Origin: Symbiodinium sp. CCMP2592 | Lineage: Eukaryota; Sar; Dinophyceae; Suessiales; Symbiodiniaceae | Length of the DNA: 64,000 bases | Assembly: GCA_905221615.1 (NCBI GenBank) | Contig: CAJNDT010003380.1 | Span: forward strand, 244,204 to 308,203 | Reading direction: 5' to 3' | Shown here: positions 13,301-24,400 of the stretch, piece by piece | How the letters are laid out: each line of letters starts with the position of its first letter | Position numbering within the stretch: the stretch's first letter is position 1 | Made by a program: the position numbers and the translations under genes | The notes under the pieces: generated by a model | The model's input: the letters and a program-made list of their open reading frames with translations, nothing else | Databases searched by the model: none | Told to the model about the DNA's origin: nothing

Positions 13301-15094
13301 TAAATTGTGTGTTGTGCAAGTTCAGACTTTCAAGGGTTCAACAGGACTCACTAGTTAGTAGAATCAGGTTGGGGTCGTGGATGCCATCCCAGGCACTCTT
13401 CTGCCCACAGTCACGGCCGTGTCCACAAACGTATCACTCACCTATCCAAATGTCAGATTCATTAGCTGATTGAAACAGGCGTCCAAATCAAAGCTTGCCT
13501 TCTCGGAATCATTGGCATGCTTGAACTTCTGGTCGTACAGCACACAGAAATTTTCAACACCTCGCTAGCACGGGCAAAGCTGGGAACACGATGAATGCAA
13601 TGCAAGACACCTTAAGTCCCAGTGGCTGATTTCTCCATGCGTTCGTTCATGGCGTGCTTTGTGGTTCAGCACAGAGAATATTTTCTGTATGCAAGTCAGA
13701 CCCATGGTCTGAGAATGCTTGATTTTTTCTTGTCTCTTATTCTGGGCCAACCAGAAGACATCGTCGTCCTTTGCAAGCTTGTAGGCGAAGTTCATATGCA
13801 AAATCGCATATCTCCAGGATTCCATGGAATCCTCGTGGCCGATGTCACGATGGATGGCCCTGGCTTGCCATTATTTAAATTAGGGCCGAGGGTTTGAAGG
13901 TAGGCTAAGGGTTCAGTGGCTGATGTTTAGTTGTGAGGAGGGGCTGACTTTATTTTTTCGGGGCTGGGGCTTGTTTTTGGTTGTCAACTGTATAGGCCCT
14001 CTCAGGTTTTGGGGTCCAGGTTCTGTAAAGGAGGCAGATCGAACCGCGCAGAGTGCCCTGAACCGCCCTAAACCCCGGCCCAAAGTTAATTTTAATTCCA
14101 GAGATAGCCCAGACTCAGACAGTGATTGAATCCTGAATGCTCCGGTACATGAATAGGTCCCGTCGTCAAGCCCAACCCAAGCCTGCATCCAAAAAAGCCC
14201 GTCACCCCTTCCATCTCAGGACAATATTATTTGGCCAAGTGGCAGCACGAAGGCAATCCGGTGTTCCAATGGAATGATTGGTTTCACCAGATCATGTTTC
14301 GTCATATCGCTCAGCCATGTAGAAGGCACACAAACTTCAAATGGCTCAGCGAAAACCGCCGCTTCCTTGTAGTGATAGGCCTTTATCTCCTCCACCATAC
14401 TGGCACGGATGGGAACCTGATCATAAGAAAGTACAGTAACAAAGCAACTTCACGTCATGGCTTTCCAAAACTTATCAACACAGGTGACATTGGGATCAAC
14501 ATTGAAGTCGACATCGCAGTTGAAGAAGTTGTTGGCGCATGTATACTCCTCGATAAAAGAACCAAGTGCCGATTTGGCAGCTTTGGCATCGAAGGGAGCC
14601 TTAGCCATTCTTGTAATTAGGGTTTAGGGGATTTGGGTTTTTGGATTTTAGATTTGAGGGTCTAGGTTTTTAAGGCTTTAGGGCTCTAGGGTTTTAGGTC
14701 TGAGGATTCAGGGCTTCATGTTTTTATGGTTTTAGGTTTGAGGGTCTTAAGGATAACCACCTCCCAGGATACATGATGATGCGAACAAGAAACCTGTGAC
14801 CCTCCTTCACCAATCTTCGAAGGGTTCTCGTTCTCGATCCCAGGCCAATATTCTTTGAGTGCTTTCAAAGCATCACTGTAGTTGGAGATGAGCTCTGCAT
14901 TCCAAGAAGCACCTTAAAACTTAGGCTGGTAAAAAAGACTAAGCCAGAGCTCCATTTACTTCCGTTCGAATTCCGAACCGACTTGGGATCACACCGCTTG
15001 GTGCAGAGGCTGATGGTCCGGCGTCGAGGACGTCGGCTTTCGAGGATTGGCGTCTCTTGGGCTGCGCAGCCGCTTTGTCTTTTTTCGGGGCCAT
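7367..15094 (-). CDS. Intron-rich gene with methyltransferase-like motif and acidic, RGG and lysine-rich tails
   Basis: Function not recognised. Start ATG 15094 (MAPKKDKAAAQPKRRQSS). Well-fitting exons: 14974-15094, 14794-14912, 14462-14599, 12972-13136, 11614-11751, 11059-11484, 10801-10886, 10366-10486, 9945-10251, 9262-9527, 9086-9190, 8082-8324, 7662-7847, 7500-7589, 7367-7429 (stop 7367-7369). Phases agree across every listed join from 11751 to 9086 and from 8324 to 7367. Less certain exons lie near 14228-14416, 13611-13859, 13442-13560, 12760-12945, 12605-12735, 12420-12520, 12120-12215 and 11898-11950; 8325-9085 is unresolved. The exon at 8082-8324 carries MLDLSVGDGKTCMLA, like a SAM-binding strand-loop, then a KKRK run. 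Next come a 62-residue exon of mostly Glu/Asp, a GRGKGGRGRGGRGRGRG exon and a lysine-rich end. These tails suggest a nuclear, nucleic-acid-associated protein; that part is inference. Confidence 0.6.
9627..9790. repeat. 27-bp minisatellite, about six copies
   Basis: The unit is of the form CCAACTGACAATGCTTCGATGTC plus four variable bases. It lies in the intron between exons 9945-10251 and 9262-9527. The unit is a multiple of three, so several frames stay open across it; this does not make it coding. Confidence 0.85.
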
Positions 15095-15160
15095 TGGAGC
15101 AAAAGGGACTTAGCTAGGCGAGCAGATTCAGCGTTCACACCCGGCCGCAGCATCAAATTA

Positions 15161-15182
15161 GTTATTATTATTATTATTATTA
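15161..15182. repeat. (TTA)n microsatellite
   Basis: About seven TTA units shortly upstream of the start of the 15.1-kb gene. Confidence 0.85.
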
Positions 15183-15248
15183 TCAAACGAATGCATACAA
15201 CCGTCGGGCTGATCTAAGCCTAGGGCGTTTTACACCCTACCCTTACAT

Positions 15249-15398
15249 CAGTCGCCACCGGTAGCGACTGCTCTAAACCCTCTGTCGGTTTTCAGAAAGC
15301 ACGCTTTCAATCCTACAGGGTATTACCTGGGAGCCATTGAAAGCACGCTTTGCGTTTTCATTGCCTAGGTTTACATCAGTCGCCACCGGTAGCGACTG
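15249..15398. repeat. Two copies of a GTCGCCACCGGTAGCGAC palindrome
   Basis: CAGTCGCCACCGGTAGCGACTG occurs at 15249-15270 and 15377-15398 (shown here are two overlapping halves of an inverted repeat with CAGTCGC/GCGACTG arms). The same CAGTCGCCACCGGT core makes up the tandem array just beyond. Confidence 0.8.
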
Positions 15399-15489
15399 AT
15401 CTAAGGCTAGGGTGTGTTCGTCCCTCCTCTTACATCAGCCAGACCGATATATGCATTAAGTTTTGTTCTAATTATATATATATATAATT

Positions 15490-15924
15490 CCTTAGATCAG
15501 TCGCCACCGGTCCCGAAACCTTTTCTTTAAACCCCTTAGATCAGTCGCCACCGGTACCGAAACCTTTTCTTTCAATCCCTTAGATCAGTCGCCACCGGTC
15601 CCGAAACCTGTTCTTTAAACCCCTTAGATCAGTCGCCACCGGTCCCGAAACCTGTTCTTTAAACCCCTTAGATCAGTCGCCACCGGTCCCGAATTGAATC
15701 CTTTTTCTTTAAATCCCTTAGATCAGTCGCCACCGGTCCCGAATTGAATCCTTTTCTTTAAACCCCTTAGATCAGTCGCCACCGGTCCCGAATTGAATCA
15801 GTTGCCACCGGTCCCGAATTGAATCCTTTCCAAATTAAACCCCTTAGATCAGTCGCCACCGGTCCCGAATCCTTTTCTTTAAACCCCTTAGATCAGTCGC
15901 CACCGGTCTCGAATCCTTTTCTTT
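15490..15924. repeat. Minisatellite with repeated TCAGTCGCCACCGGT boxes
   Basis: About ten units of 44-52 bp, each with CTTAGATCAGTCGCCACCGG followed by TCCCGAA and a CTTT/AAACCCC stretch. Unit length varies through a GAATTGAATCC insertion. It lies about 0.4-0.8 kb upstream of the 15094 start, so a regulatory role is possible but unproven. Confidence 0.85.
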
Positions 15925-16370
15925 TGATGTCCTTGATCCCGAAGCATATGTTCCGAAAACCCCGAACCCCGAACATCCCTCAAACCCCAAAGCCGTCAGA
16001 AACCCTGCGGTTCCCGAGGATGGGGTCCGAGAACTTCCTTCACCGCCGCGGGATCTGACGACGATGGACCACAGGCTGTATTTAAGGTTTCGACTACTGT
16101 GAATGTAAGATAAATGAATAATATTCAATTCTCGGGATTTCTGTAGCTGCTCCTACTCAGACTCTCTGAGGCTTTTAAAGTTCAAATCACTACATAGGGT
16201 TGGCTATAAGGAAGCTTTGGCAACGTGCGTGTACCTAGGTTACGGGTGATCCGGGCTTGCTTTTTTTTTGAGGGCTTAGTATTTAGGATTTCGGTTAGTT
16301 TGGGGTGTAGGTTTAGGTTATTAGGGGGTTAAGGGTTTTCGGTTCAGGGTTTTGGACTCAGGGTTCGGAT

Positions 16371-16415
16371 CGCTACATTGGTTGGATGGGAATAGATGGC
16401 TCGTCGATGAAGAAG
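16371..16415 (+). repeat. Inverted partial copy of the ORF at 16514-16855
   Basis: The plus strand here has CTACATTGGTTGGATGGGAA followed by TGGCTCGTCGATGAAGAAG. The same two blocks occur on the minus strand within 16695-16795, where about 40 extra bases separate them. It is a local inverted duplication with an internal deletion. Confidence 0.7.
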
Positions 16416-16513
16416 TAAAGCTAACTGAGCAATCAAGCCCGAAAATGAAGCCTCGAATTGAAAGTTGAAACCATCCGGTTATTTTCCCTTCCACTGTCAA
16501 AGCACTGCTCAAG

Positions 16514-16855
16514 TCAATCCATTGTGTTCAAATCTATCACAGAAAGACGCAAAGCCTCGAAACACTGGTCTTCGTAGTTCGTTAGCAGAATCTTATTTCC
16601 GACTCTAGCTTCCACAACGAACCAGAGCCACTCACGTCGATAGATCGTGTCCCCGATAGGAGCCGTCATCACCCACGACCATGCATACTGCTGGTGCTCT
16701 TCTTCATCGACGAGCCACAGGTGCCCTGCTTTCTGACTAAGTTTCTGTAACCATTTCTTCCCATCCAACCAATGTAGGGATATTGCATGTATAGTAACCA
16801 GATCGCCATCATACTCATCAGGTCGCAACAGTGAAGCACCACCGAAGTAAACCAT
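16514..16855 (-). CDS. Hypothetical protein or large exon, 113 aa
   Basis: Open from ATG 16855 to a stop at 16514. The composition is protein-like and rich in Trp (HWLDGKKWLQ, HLWLVDEEEHQQ, YAWSWVM, EWLWFVVEARVG). No family recognised. An AG directly precedes the ATG, so it may be an internal exon instead. It lies between the 15.1-kb gene and the zinc-finger gene on the same strand and could belong to either or be separate. Confidence 0.45.
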   Translation of the reverse strand: MVYFGGASLLRPDEYDGDLVTIHAISLHWLDGKKWLQKLSQKAGHLWLVDEEEHQQYAWSWVMTAPIGDTIYRREWLWFVVEARVGNKILLTNYEDQCFEALRLSVIDLNTMD

Positions 16856-17125
16856 GGCTGATTGTAAGAGGCCCGGGTCTTTGCCAAATTAGATCCTCCA
16901 AATCAAACCGAGCATGATATCTGAGATGATGCTAACTTGAAGCTCATAAAGCGAACATGATATCTGAGATGATGCTGCTCTGTTCATAAATCGAATATGA
17001 CATCTGAGATGATGGTAACTTGAAGTTTGGAGTGTGAGTTTGAAATTGATCAGCACAAGCATGCATCGACTAAAGAACTGCGTGCGACAGTCTAAGTAGG
17101 ACCCTTGGCTAGAAAGATAAGCCTT

Positions 17126-17238
17126 GGGTACTGCCCCCATACAGTAACAGTCTATAATAGGGCTACTATTATTTAAGGGCCTGATATATTTATATTATGA
17201 ATGTTATCCGACTGTTACTGAGTGGGGGCAGTACTCAA
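17126..17238. repeat. Foldback element, family GTACNGCCCCCA, copy 1
   Basis: The arms GGGTACTGCCCCCATACAGT and ACTGAGTGGGGGCAGTACTC are near-complementary. The interior shares CAGTCTATAATAGGGCTA (allowing one mismatch) and other blocks with the copy at 56767-56900. Confidence 0.8.
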
Positions 17239-18252
17239 GATAAGCCCGTCTTTTCAGTTTCGTAGGCTGATGCACTAATCCCCGTCATCACCAAAATTAC
17301 ACTGGCCGCGATTTTCGCGGTGATGCACTGATCCCCCTCATCACCTGCCACAATGGCCACGAAGTGTGGCTGACCTCTTAATTTCCACAAATGCTTTGCA
17401 AGCCGTGGATGCGGTGAATTTGAGATGCACATGTGCCAAATCCTCGGAGTTGAGGGTTGAGGGTTTAAGGGTTTAAGATTGCGGATTTAGGGTTTAGGAG
17501 GTTTGGCTTGGGGCTTCCAGTTACATAATTGAACTGCAGTCCAGCTACATCGTCCTTCATCTCTTCCTTCATAATAAAGCAGCACATTCGGGTGCGCTGA
17601 TTCTGCATGGTCTTTGTGCGGCTGCGTGCCTTGGACTACAAAGGCTTAAGAGGCTGGAAGTAATCATGTTAACATATGAAGCCAGAGTTGCAGCAAACGT
17701 CGATCGCTCCATGATTTGTTGCCAACTTTGACAAGCCCTCAGCAGCTTGACGATCAGCGGAAATTTCGCAGAGAATTTGTCAGATGCCCACCAGATCCTC
17801 TGCACCTTCGTGGCACACCTGGGCTGTAAATTGGTGAATGGTTTGTCGCTTTTACTTTGGGACTTGGCAGGGCTCTGATTAACGTTGCGTTATTAGAAGA
17901 AGATTGCCTTGAAACCCGCCCCTTCATCCCAAGCCCCTTGTCCAAAAAAACGAAGCTTCAAAAAACCTTATCGAAGGACCCGAGACATGTTCTTGACGAG
18001 GGCAGCCCGGCAGCAGGAGGTAGAGTGGCTTGGAGGTTCTATTCTTGGGTTGCTTCAAGACTTAGGGTGTGTCATGTAGGGCTCGAAGTCAACATGGTTG
18101 GTTAGGGTAGAGGGTACGGAATCTGGGGGCTTAGGTTTTAAGCAAAGACCCGGAACAGAAGCGAAGGGAAGCCATTTTTTCGATATGCAGCTGTAACCAT
18201 CCCTGACACCAGACCCGAATCCCTGCATGATACCATACGACGAAGTCCCCCT

Positions 18253-18363
18253 ACTTAGACTCTTAAAGGATCATGGGACTTAGTAAGCAGGATTGTAATC
18301 AATAATATTGGTGTACTTACAATCCTGCTTACTAAGTCCCATGATCCTTTTAAGAGTCTAAGT
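18253..18363. repeat. Foldback repeat with 46-bp arms
   Basis: 18253-18298 and 18317-18363 are reverse complements except for one extra T. The core GATCATGGGACTTAGTAAG recurs in weaker form near 23240, which suggests a family. Confidence 0.88.
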
Positions 18364-18444
18364 AATAAACTAGGGTTATAAGTTTTAAGTAGACTTATTA
18401 TAATTACTTTGAAACCATGCCCTCAACCCTCAGACCTTAAGACC

Positions 18445-21400
18445 CTACCGGACTGAAGTAAAACCGCTGACACCTTCGATGAACCATTGAACCGATGAGC
18501 CCAAGCCGAGTGTCTTGTAGGTAATGAAGGCACCCTTCTTGCCGCCACTCGAAAAGTAGAGGGGAGAGGCGATTGCCCTGTCAAGTGGCAACGGAACACT
18601 GGCTCACAATTCTGAACTTGGGTTCTTAGTTTTTCAGGGCTCTGAATTGGAATTCCAAGGGTCGCCCCAGCCAAGAAACAGCGGAAGCAGACGGCTTTGG
18701 ATGGCTGCGTGACGTCAGCGGTGACCGCCACATTGGCTTTGCACCTAAGCTGCAGCTGACTTCAATACAAGCTCAGGGAAGGCCGGGAGTTGGGGGCAGT
18801 GCAGATCTGTCGTGAGGCGCGCCCCCACTGCTTTCACAGAATCTCGTGTCCGCTGTTCTGGCACATCTTTGGCCACGTAGACTTTCATGTCGGCAAAGTC
18901 CATTCGCTCGGAGCCACCTGCAGAAGAAAGTAGTTAGACTTCCCACCGATCCCCGACATTCGATTTAAAACCTTCCAGCATTGGGTTGAAAGCTGGCAGG
19001 ATTATTTACGGGGGTTGATTTCTCAGGGTCTTAGGTCTTAGGCATGCCATCATCGGGTTCAAGGTAGATGGTGTCCTACTATGTAATTGTTCTTAGTCCG
19101 TGGACCACAAATAGAGTTAAACGCTTGGCTCAGGAAAGCCACATGCGACGGCGGCATCTCCTTGGCATTGCAGGCCAGGTACATTAACAGAAACTTCCGA
19201 TTCCTATTCCTCGTCCTACTACATGATTGAGCGGGGCTTCGATCTGCAATCTTCTTCTCATATTCCTTTCGTCGCTTCTTCTCAGACTTGTGGTGGTCTG
19301 AGGCATCGGCCTCAAGCTTCCTTTTCTCTCTGGGGCATTCCGGCACATAGGTGCCAGCTTGAAAGGCAACGATAGCCTTCTTGTGGTGCTTCTGCCGGTT
19401 GAAGCTCAGCTCCTGCTCGTGTTCGGCAGACCACATATCTTCGGCCATTCGCTTCATCCATCGCGGCGAGGGCTTGTCGTCACAGGACGACAACGACACT
19501 GCAGCTTGCACAGCCTGCCGCCGGTTTTTCAAGAATGCAGTCTCGCACTGCATCGGCGATTTCACTTTCGTATTCTTTCGTCGCATACACAATCTTTTCA
19601 CGGACTTAGTTCCACAGGTTTGAGAGCAAGTGAGAGCAAATCATGAGGGCTCGAATTTAAATACTGAGATGACAACTTTTCGGATGTTGCCATATACCAT
19701 GGCCTGGAATCGGAACCATTGCACGAATCATGTCAAATCTCACATAAATTGCTGGCGAAGGGCCCATTCTTGCTGTGCTTGATTGACCAGCCTCAGAATC
19801 ACAAAGACCATTGGCCAGTTTAGTAAATTGGTCACTTGGCTGGGGCTTCATAAATATGGTAAGGTCAGGCAGCTCGTCTTCTTTGTCAAGCGGGTAAGAC
19901 AGTGTCCGGAGTTCGTCATTGACCTTGTCCTTTTGGCAACGTCTCTTCTTCAAGAGCCACTTCGGAAACCTGGGAAGGGATATCGAAGATGTTAACTTAA
20001 TAACCAACTGGCATAAACTTTAAAGCCTTAGACACGGACCCCTAAATGTCTGTCTCCAATAATCAAGCCTAGTCTCCTAGCCTAGCACTAGCACTGAATC
20101 CTGGAAGTATTCTGAAGGGCTGAATCCCACGGCCCGAACCCTCAGCTTTGAACCCTAACCCTAACCCGCCCTAGACCCTAAACCTCGGTATGATTGATTA
20201 TGAGGTTTCAAAAATTTTTGCTCCAGCGATCATGAATCTTATCTTAGATTCCGCCACGGAACGTTCTCTCCACACCGCTGGTGCTAAAGCCCCAACTTTG
20301 TGCACGCAACACAACAGCATGCACAGCATCTACCGGTCGACCGGCTTTTGCATCTTTCATGACCTTAAATTAAAATCAAAGAAATCAGAGTGGCCAATCA
20401 AAAGCCTAGCCTTGCAGGCAAATCCTCGACCCTTATCATAACTCTGAACTTGCCATACACAGACACAGCCCGGGCCCAGCATTCCAGCGCAGGCTTCTTG
20501 GTCGAAGCTCGGATGCCAGCTGCGAGAGGCTTGACATCGAAGAGTTGTGTAGTCAGTGTTTCCTGAGACATGTTGTTGAGACTGACTCAAGCGAAGAATC
20601 AAGACTTTTCTCAGAACAACTTGCATCAGAGTGTCTGCTGGCAGATTCAACACATGTGCCATCCGATCAGCTGCCTCCTGGATGTCGCCAGGGTCTTCAT
20701 CCAGCTGGAGGAGCGTGGTGATGGAGTGGAAACTTTCAAAGGACGGCAACTCGGCCCGGACAACCTCTTTCACCAGGGTGACCCATAGATGCATTCTCGC
20801 AGCCACTTTCCGTAGAAGTTGTTGTGTCAGTTGCTCTTGGCCACCGATTTTTCGAGTATGACCCGGGCCGTCAAAATGCAGAACAATCGGCTCTTTCTTG
20901 AGCAACGTCCTGAAAAGACAAAGTTCTCATATAGAGGACCTAACATTAAGCATAGCTTGTCAGAACTCAACGCAAGCGAGATGCAGCAAGAAATGTCCAT
21001 ATGTCCCTTTGGTTTGCCAGATGCGTCCCTGGCTGAATAGATATGTGATTCGATGAATGAACCTGAGTTGATTGAAATTGGCCGAGGATTCTTCGACTAC
21101 GACGTTTCGTGTGACCGGGCTGCAAACCGTCCGAGCTCCTGCTGCATCTCCACACCATGCAGCTGATCAGTGTCCGCCATACGGACTATCACCATGTGTT
21201 CGTCATGAGCATCCGCCAGTGCCGCGAGTGTCCTCGCAAGTATCGGAGGTATATGATAAGATCACAGAAGAAGCAAGAAGTCTAACTGTAACTTGACACG
21301 ACTAAAGCCAAGGCAGTGCCATCTCTGCATCACATCGATGGAGCAAACCTGCCATCGCCTGACCCTCCGCCTGCAACAGCACATCGTACAGGTTGCTCAA

Positions 21401-24400
21401 TCTGACGACTGGGATTTATGCAGGGTGCCTTTTGTGATCTCTCCATTGCAATCTGCTCAGCCACAATCAACAATGCAGCGAAATGTCGCACCGACCGCCC
21501 GAGCGGCCGCCGAAGGCTTTCGTATCTGCCAGAATTTGAATGAACCGGGGTGACAGGGAGTCTCTCTGAATTAAATATGGGCAAGCATCTGGAGCAACTC
21601 TTGGGTTCCTGGGTTATCTTTGGGCTCTAGGCTTGAGCACTCGGTTTCAAAGCTCATTGTCAGAGTGCCTGAACAATTTAAATATTTCGGGGGTTCAGGG
21701 TTCCAGGAGGTGGGTTTAAAGGGGATATTCAGCGAATGTATGACCCGGGCTGTTTGCAGAGGTCTGTAGGTCAAAGATTGAAAGCATCTTAAAATTAGAG
21801 ATGGCGCACAGAATTCCCGAAGCATCTGAATAAGACCGGCCTGTGCTTTGCAGCACATAACGAAGCCACAGAACCACCATCGTTTTGAACGAGATTCTCG
21901 AAGCGTGCCTGGCGGCGAGGGGCATTTACTCTTTCCACCTGAGATTTATAAAGGGTCCATGGGATTTAGGGGAGTTAGGGCTTGTGGGTTGGTAGCTTGG
22001 AGGCTTCAGGCTTCATGGTTGATTCTACAAGGGCCCTGAAGGATAAGGAACCCCCAAGCCCAAAATAAAACAACTGACAAAACCCAGAACCTCCGAGGAT
22101 GAAATTTGGCATCGAGCCTGAGAGCGGGTGTCAGGGTGATCCTGGACTCGGCGGGGGCAGACATGTTCTCTAAATATTCACCCCTGTAAATCTCTTCACT
22201 ACAAGCTACAAGTTTCAGTCTCTGGGCACCATAAACCTGTTAAAGCCCCTAAAGCCTAAAGCCCTACTCAGCTCGAAACACCCCATGACTAGAACCCCCA
22301 AGCCCAAATCACGAGTCTCTCAACCATGTTTAATAAGAATGTCTTCCGAAACAATCCTACAAACACTTTAATCCCCAAGTCGCGAAAACACAGACAACCA
22401 AGAAACACTGACCCTGAAACACAGCTCGTGCAAGCGAGTCCGCCCAGGAATCATGCAGTAAGTTAAAGGACTACCCCACTAAGCATGAAATGTAGCAAAT
22501 TGTCACAAGCGGAATGACGGACGAGTCGTGAAAAAATCAGTTCATGCAAGCAAGCAGCCCAGTCGTCGTTAAAGGACTAGTTGTGTCGGGCCCCCGTGCA
22601 AGCGCGAATGTTGGCAAATGCATACAGTCGCAAAGAACAAAGTTCACGTAAGCAAGTCCTCCCAGTCCTCATTCATAGGTCTCTTCAGATCACCACAACA
22701 ATGTCATGTATGTAAGCAGACCAGTGTTCATCGACGCCTTCAATGACCGGCTGGCTTAGCTCCTTAAGCCAGCCTTCAGTCATCCCGTCGTCGTGTCAGA
22801 TTGCTACAGCCATGCATGCACAAAAGCGGCAGTAGCCTGTTGCTACCGTTGACACCATCGGCAGGAACGTCGCACTGCCCGTTTGAAGTTTAATAGTCAG
22901 ACATAATAAGAACTTCGTCGTCGTAGTGGTGGTCGTAGCAGCAGCAGAATCAGCTTAGTATCAGAAGTAATTTAGCAGCGGTGGTAGACTATGGTACTGG
23001 TAGTTATGTAATTCCATGACAGATTGGCTTCAAGATTTAAGATCTGGCTTGCTTGATAACTATCAGATCTTTTCGAAATCTGGGGTAAAGTGGATACCTA
23101 GGTACACCTGCAGGCCCCAAAGAGTACCAGAATCAAGCTAGCATGAGAGAGCCCAGACATGTGAGCACCGGAAAGAAAAGCTTCGCGGCAGCTCTTCACC
23201 GTCAGCCCCAAAACCCTCAATAATCGCAAACCCCACTTAGAATCATGGGACCTAGTAAGGGTTTCTTAAGTAGGTTATAATTTAATAACCACAGGGATTT
23301 TAACCCTCATGATCCTGTAGTAAAGAGTGCAGCAAAAGCCCTGGGAAACCTCGTCAGCCTCTAATCTCAAAGACAAGAACACAAGTCATCCTAAGCTTGT
23401 CCTCAGCCCTTCCAACGACCCCAAGCTCTTGGAACCCTGAATAATAATTTAACACCCTATTTAAATCCCAGGTCTCAACCTCAGAAATCTGTTTCGCCAA
23501 TTGGGTCTTGAATGCTTGAATCCTGAGTGAGTTGATTGACGGCTGCATATCTACAAGGTCTGTCCTTTTTGGACATCGGCTGTGTTAGGTCATTGCTCTT
23601 TAAAAATTTAGATTATTGTACCTTCTGCGGCAAAGGTTTTTTTGGTTTATGGGTTTTGGGTTTCAGCTTGATTTCCGGGATCTTATGCTCGGGGATTACA
23701 ACTCAGGGTGATTAAAGATTTATGCGGGGATTTAGGGTTATGTAGTGGTTTAAGACTCCAATGGTTTAGGGCTGATTTCGGATCAGCTGACTTGAGAAGC
23801 CCAGAATAAACCTCTTGAAGACCCGTGAGTAAAGAGTGAAGCAAAAGTCCTGGAAACCCTCGTCTGCCTCTAAGACTAATCTCAAAGAAAAGAACAAAAG
23901 GCACCATCCTAAGCTTGTCCTCAGCCCTTCCAACGACCCTAAGCTCTTGGAACCCCGAAGAATTTATCACCCTATTTAAATCCCAGGTCTCCGAGGGCTT
24001 AGTCCCTGAGAAATCCGTGATAAATACTTATGGAACCAGTCGGCTGTGTTAGGTCATTGGTCATTTAAATTATGGTGCCCACTGCGGCGGCGAAGGGTTT
24101 TTGTTTATGGATTTTGGGTTTGAGTTTGATTACAGGATCTTATGCCGGGGATTACAACTCAGGCGATTAAATAAAGTTAGTGGTTTAAGACTCCAATAGC
24201 TTAGGGCTGGTGATTGGGATTTGGGATCAGCTGAATTCTGAAGCCACTTGTCACTGTTTTGGACGAACATGATTTCATCCTGGAACCTGAACATAAACCA
24301 AAATACAAAGTCCTACTTAGATCCTGTAGTAAGAGCAGCGTACTAGTTTATGTAACTTTAGTCCCGTAATAACCAATCAATCTGGAGTAGGACTGCCGAA

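Noticed and set aside
15490..15924. CRISPR-like array
   Set aside because: Units are contiguous with no unique spacers, and the setting is an intron-rich eukaryotic genome; it is a minisatellite.
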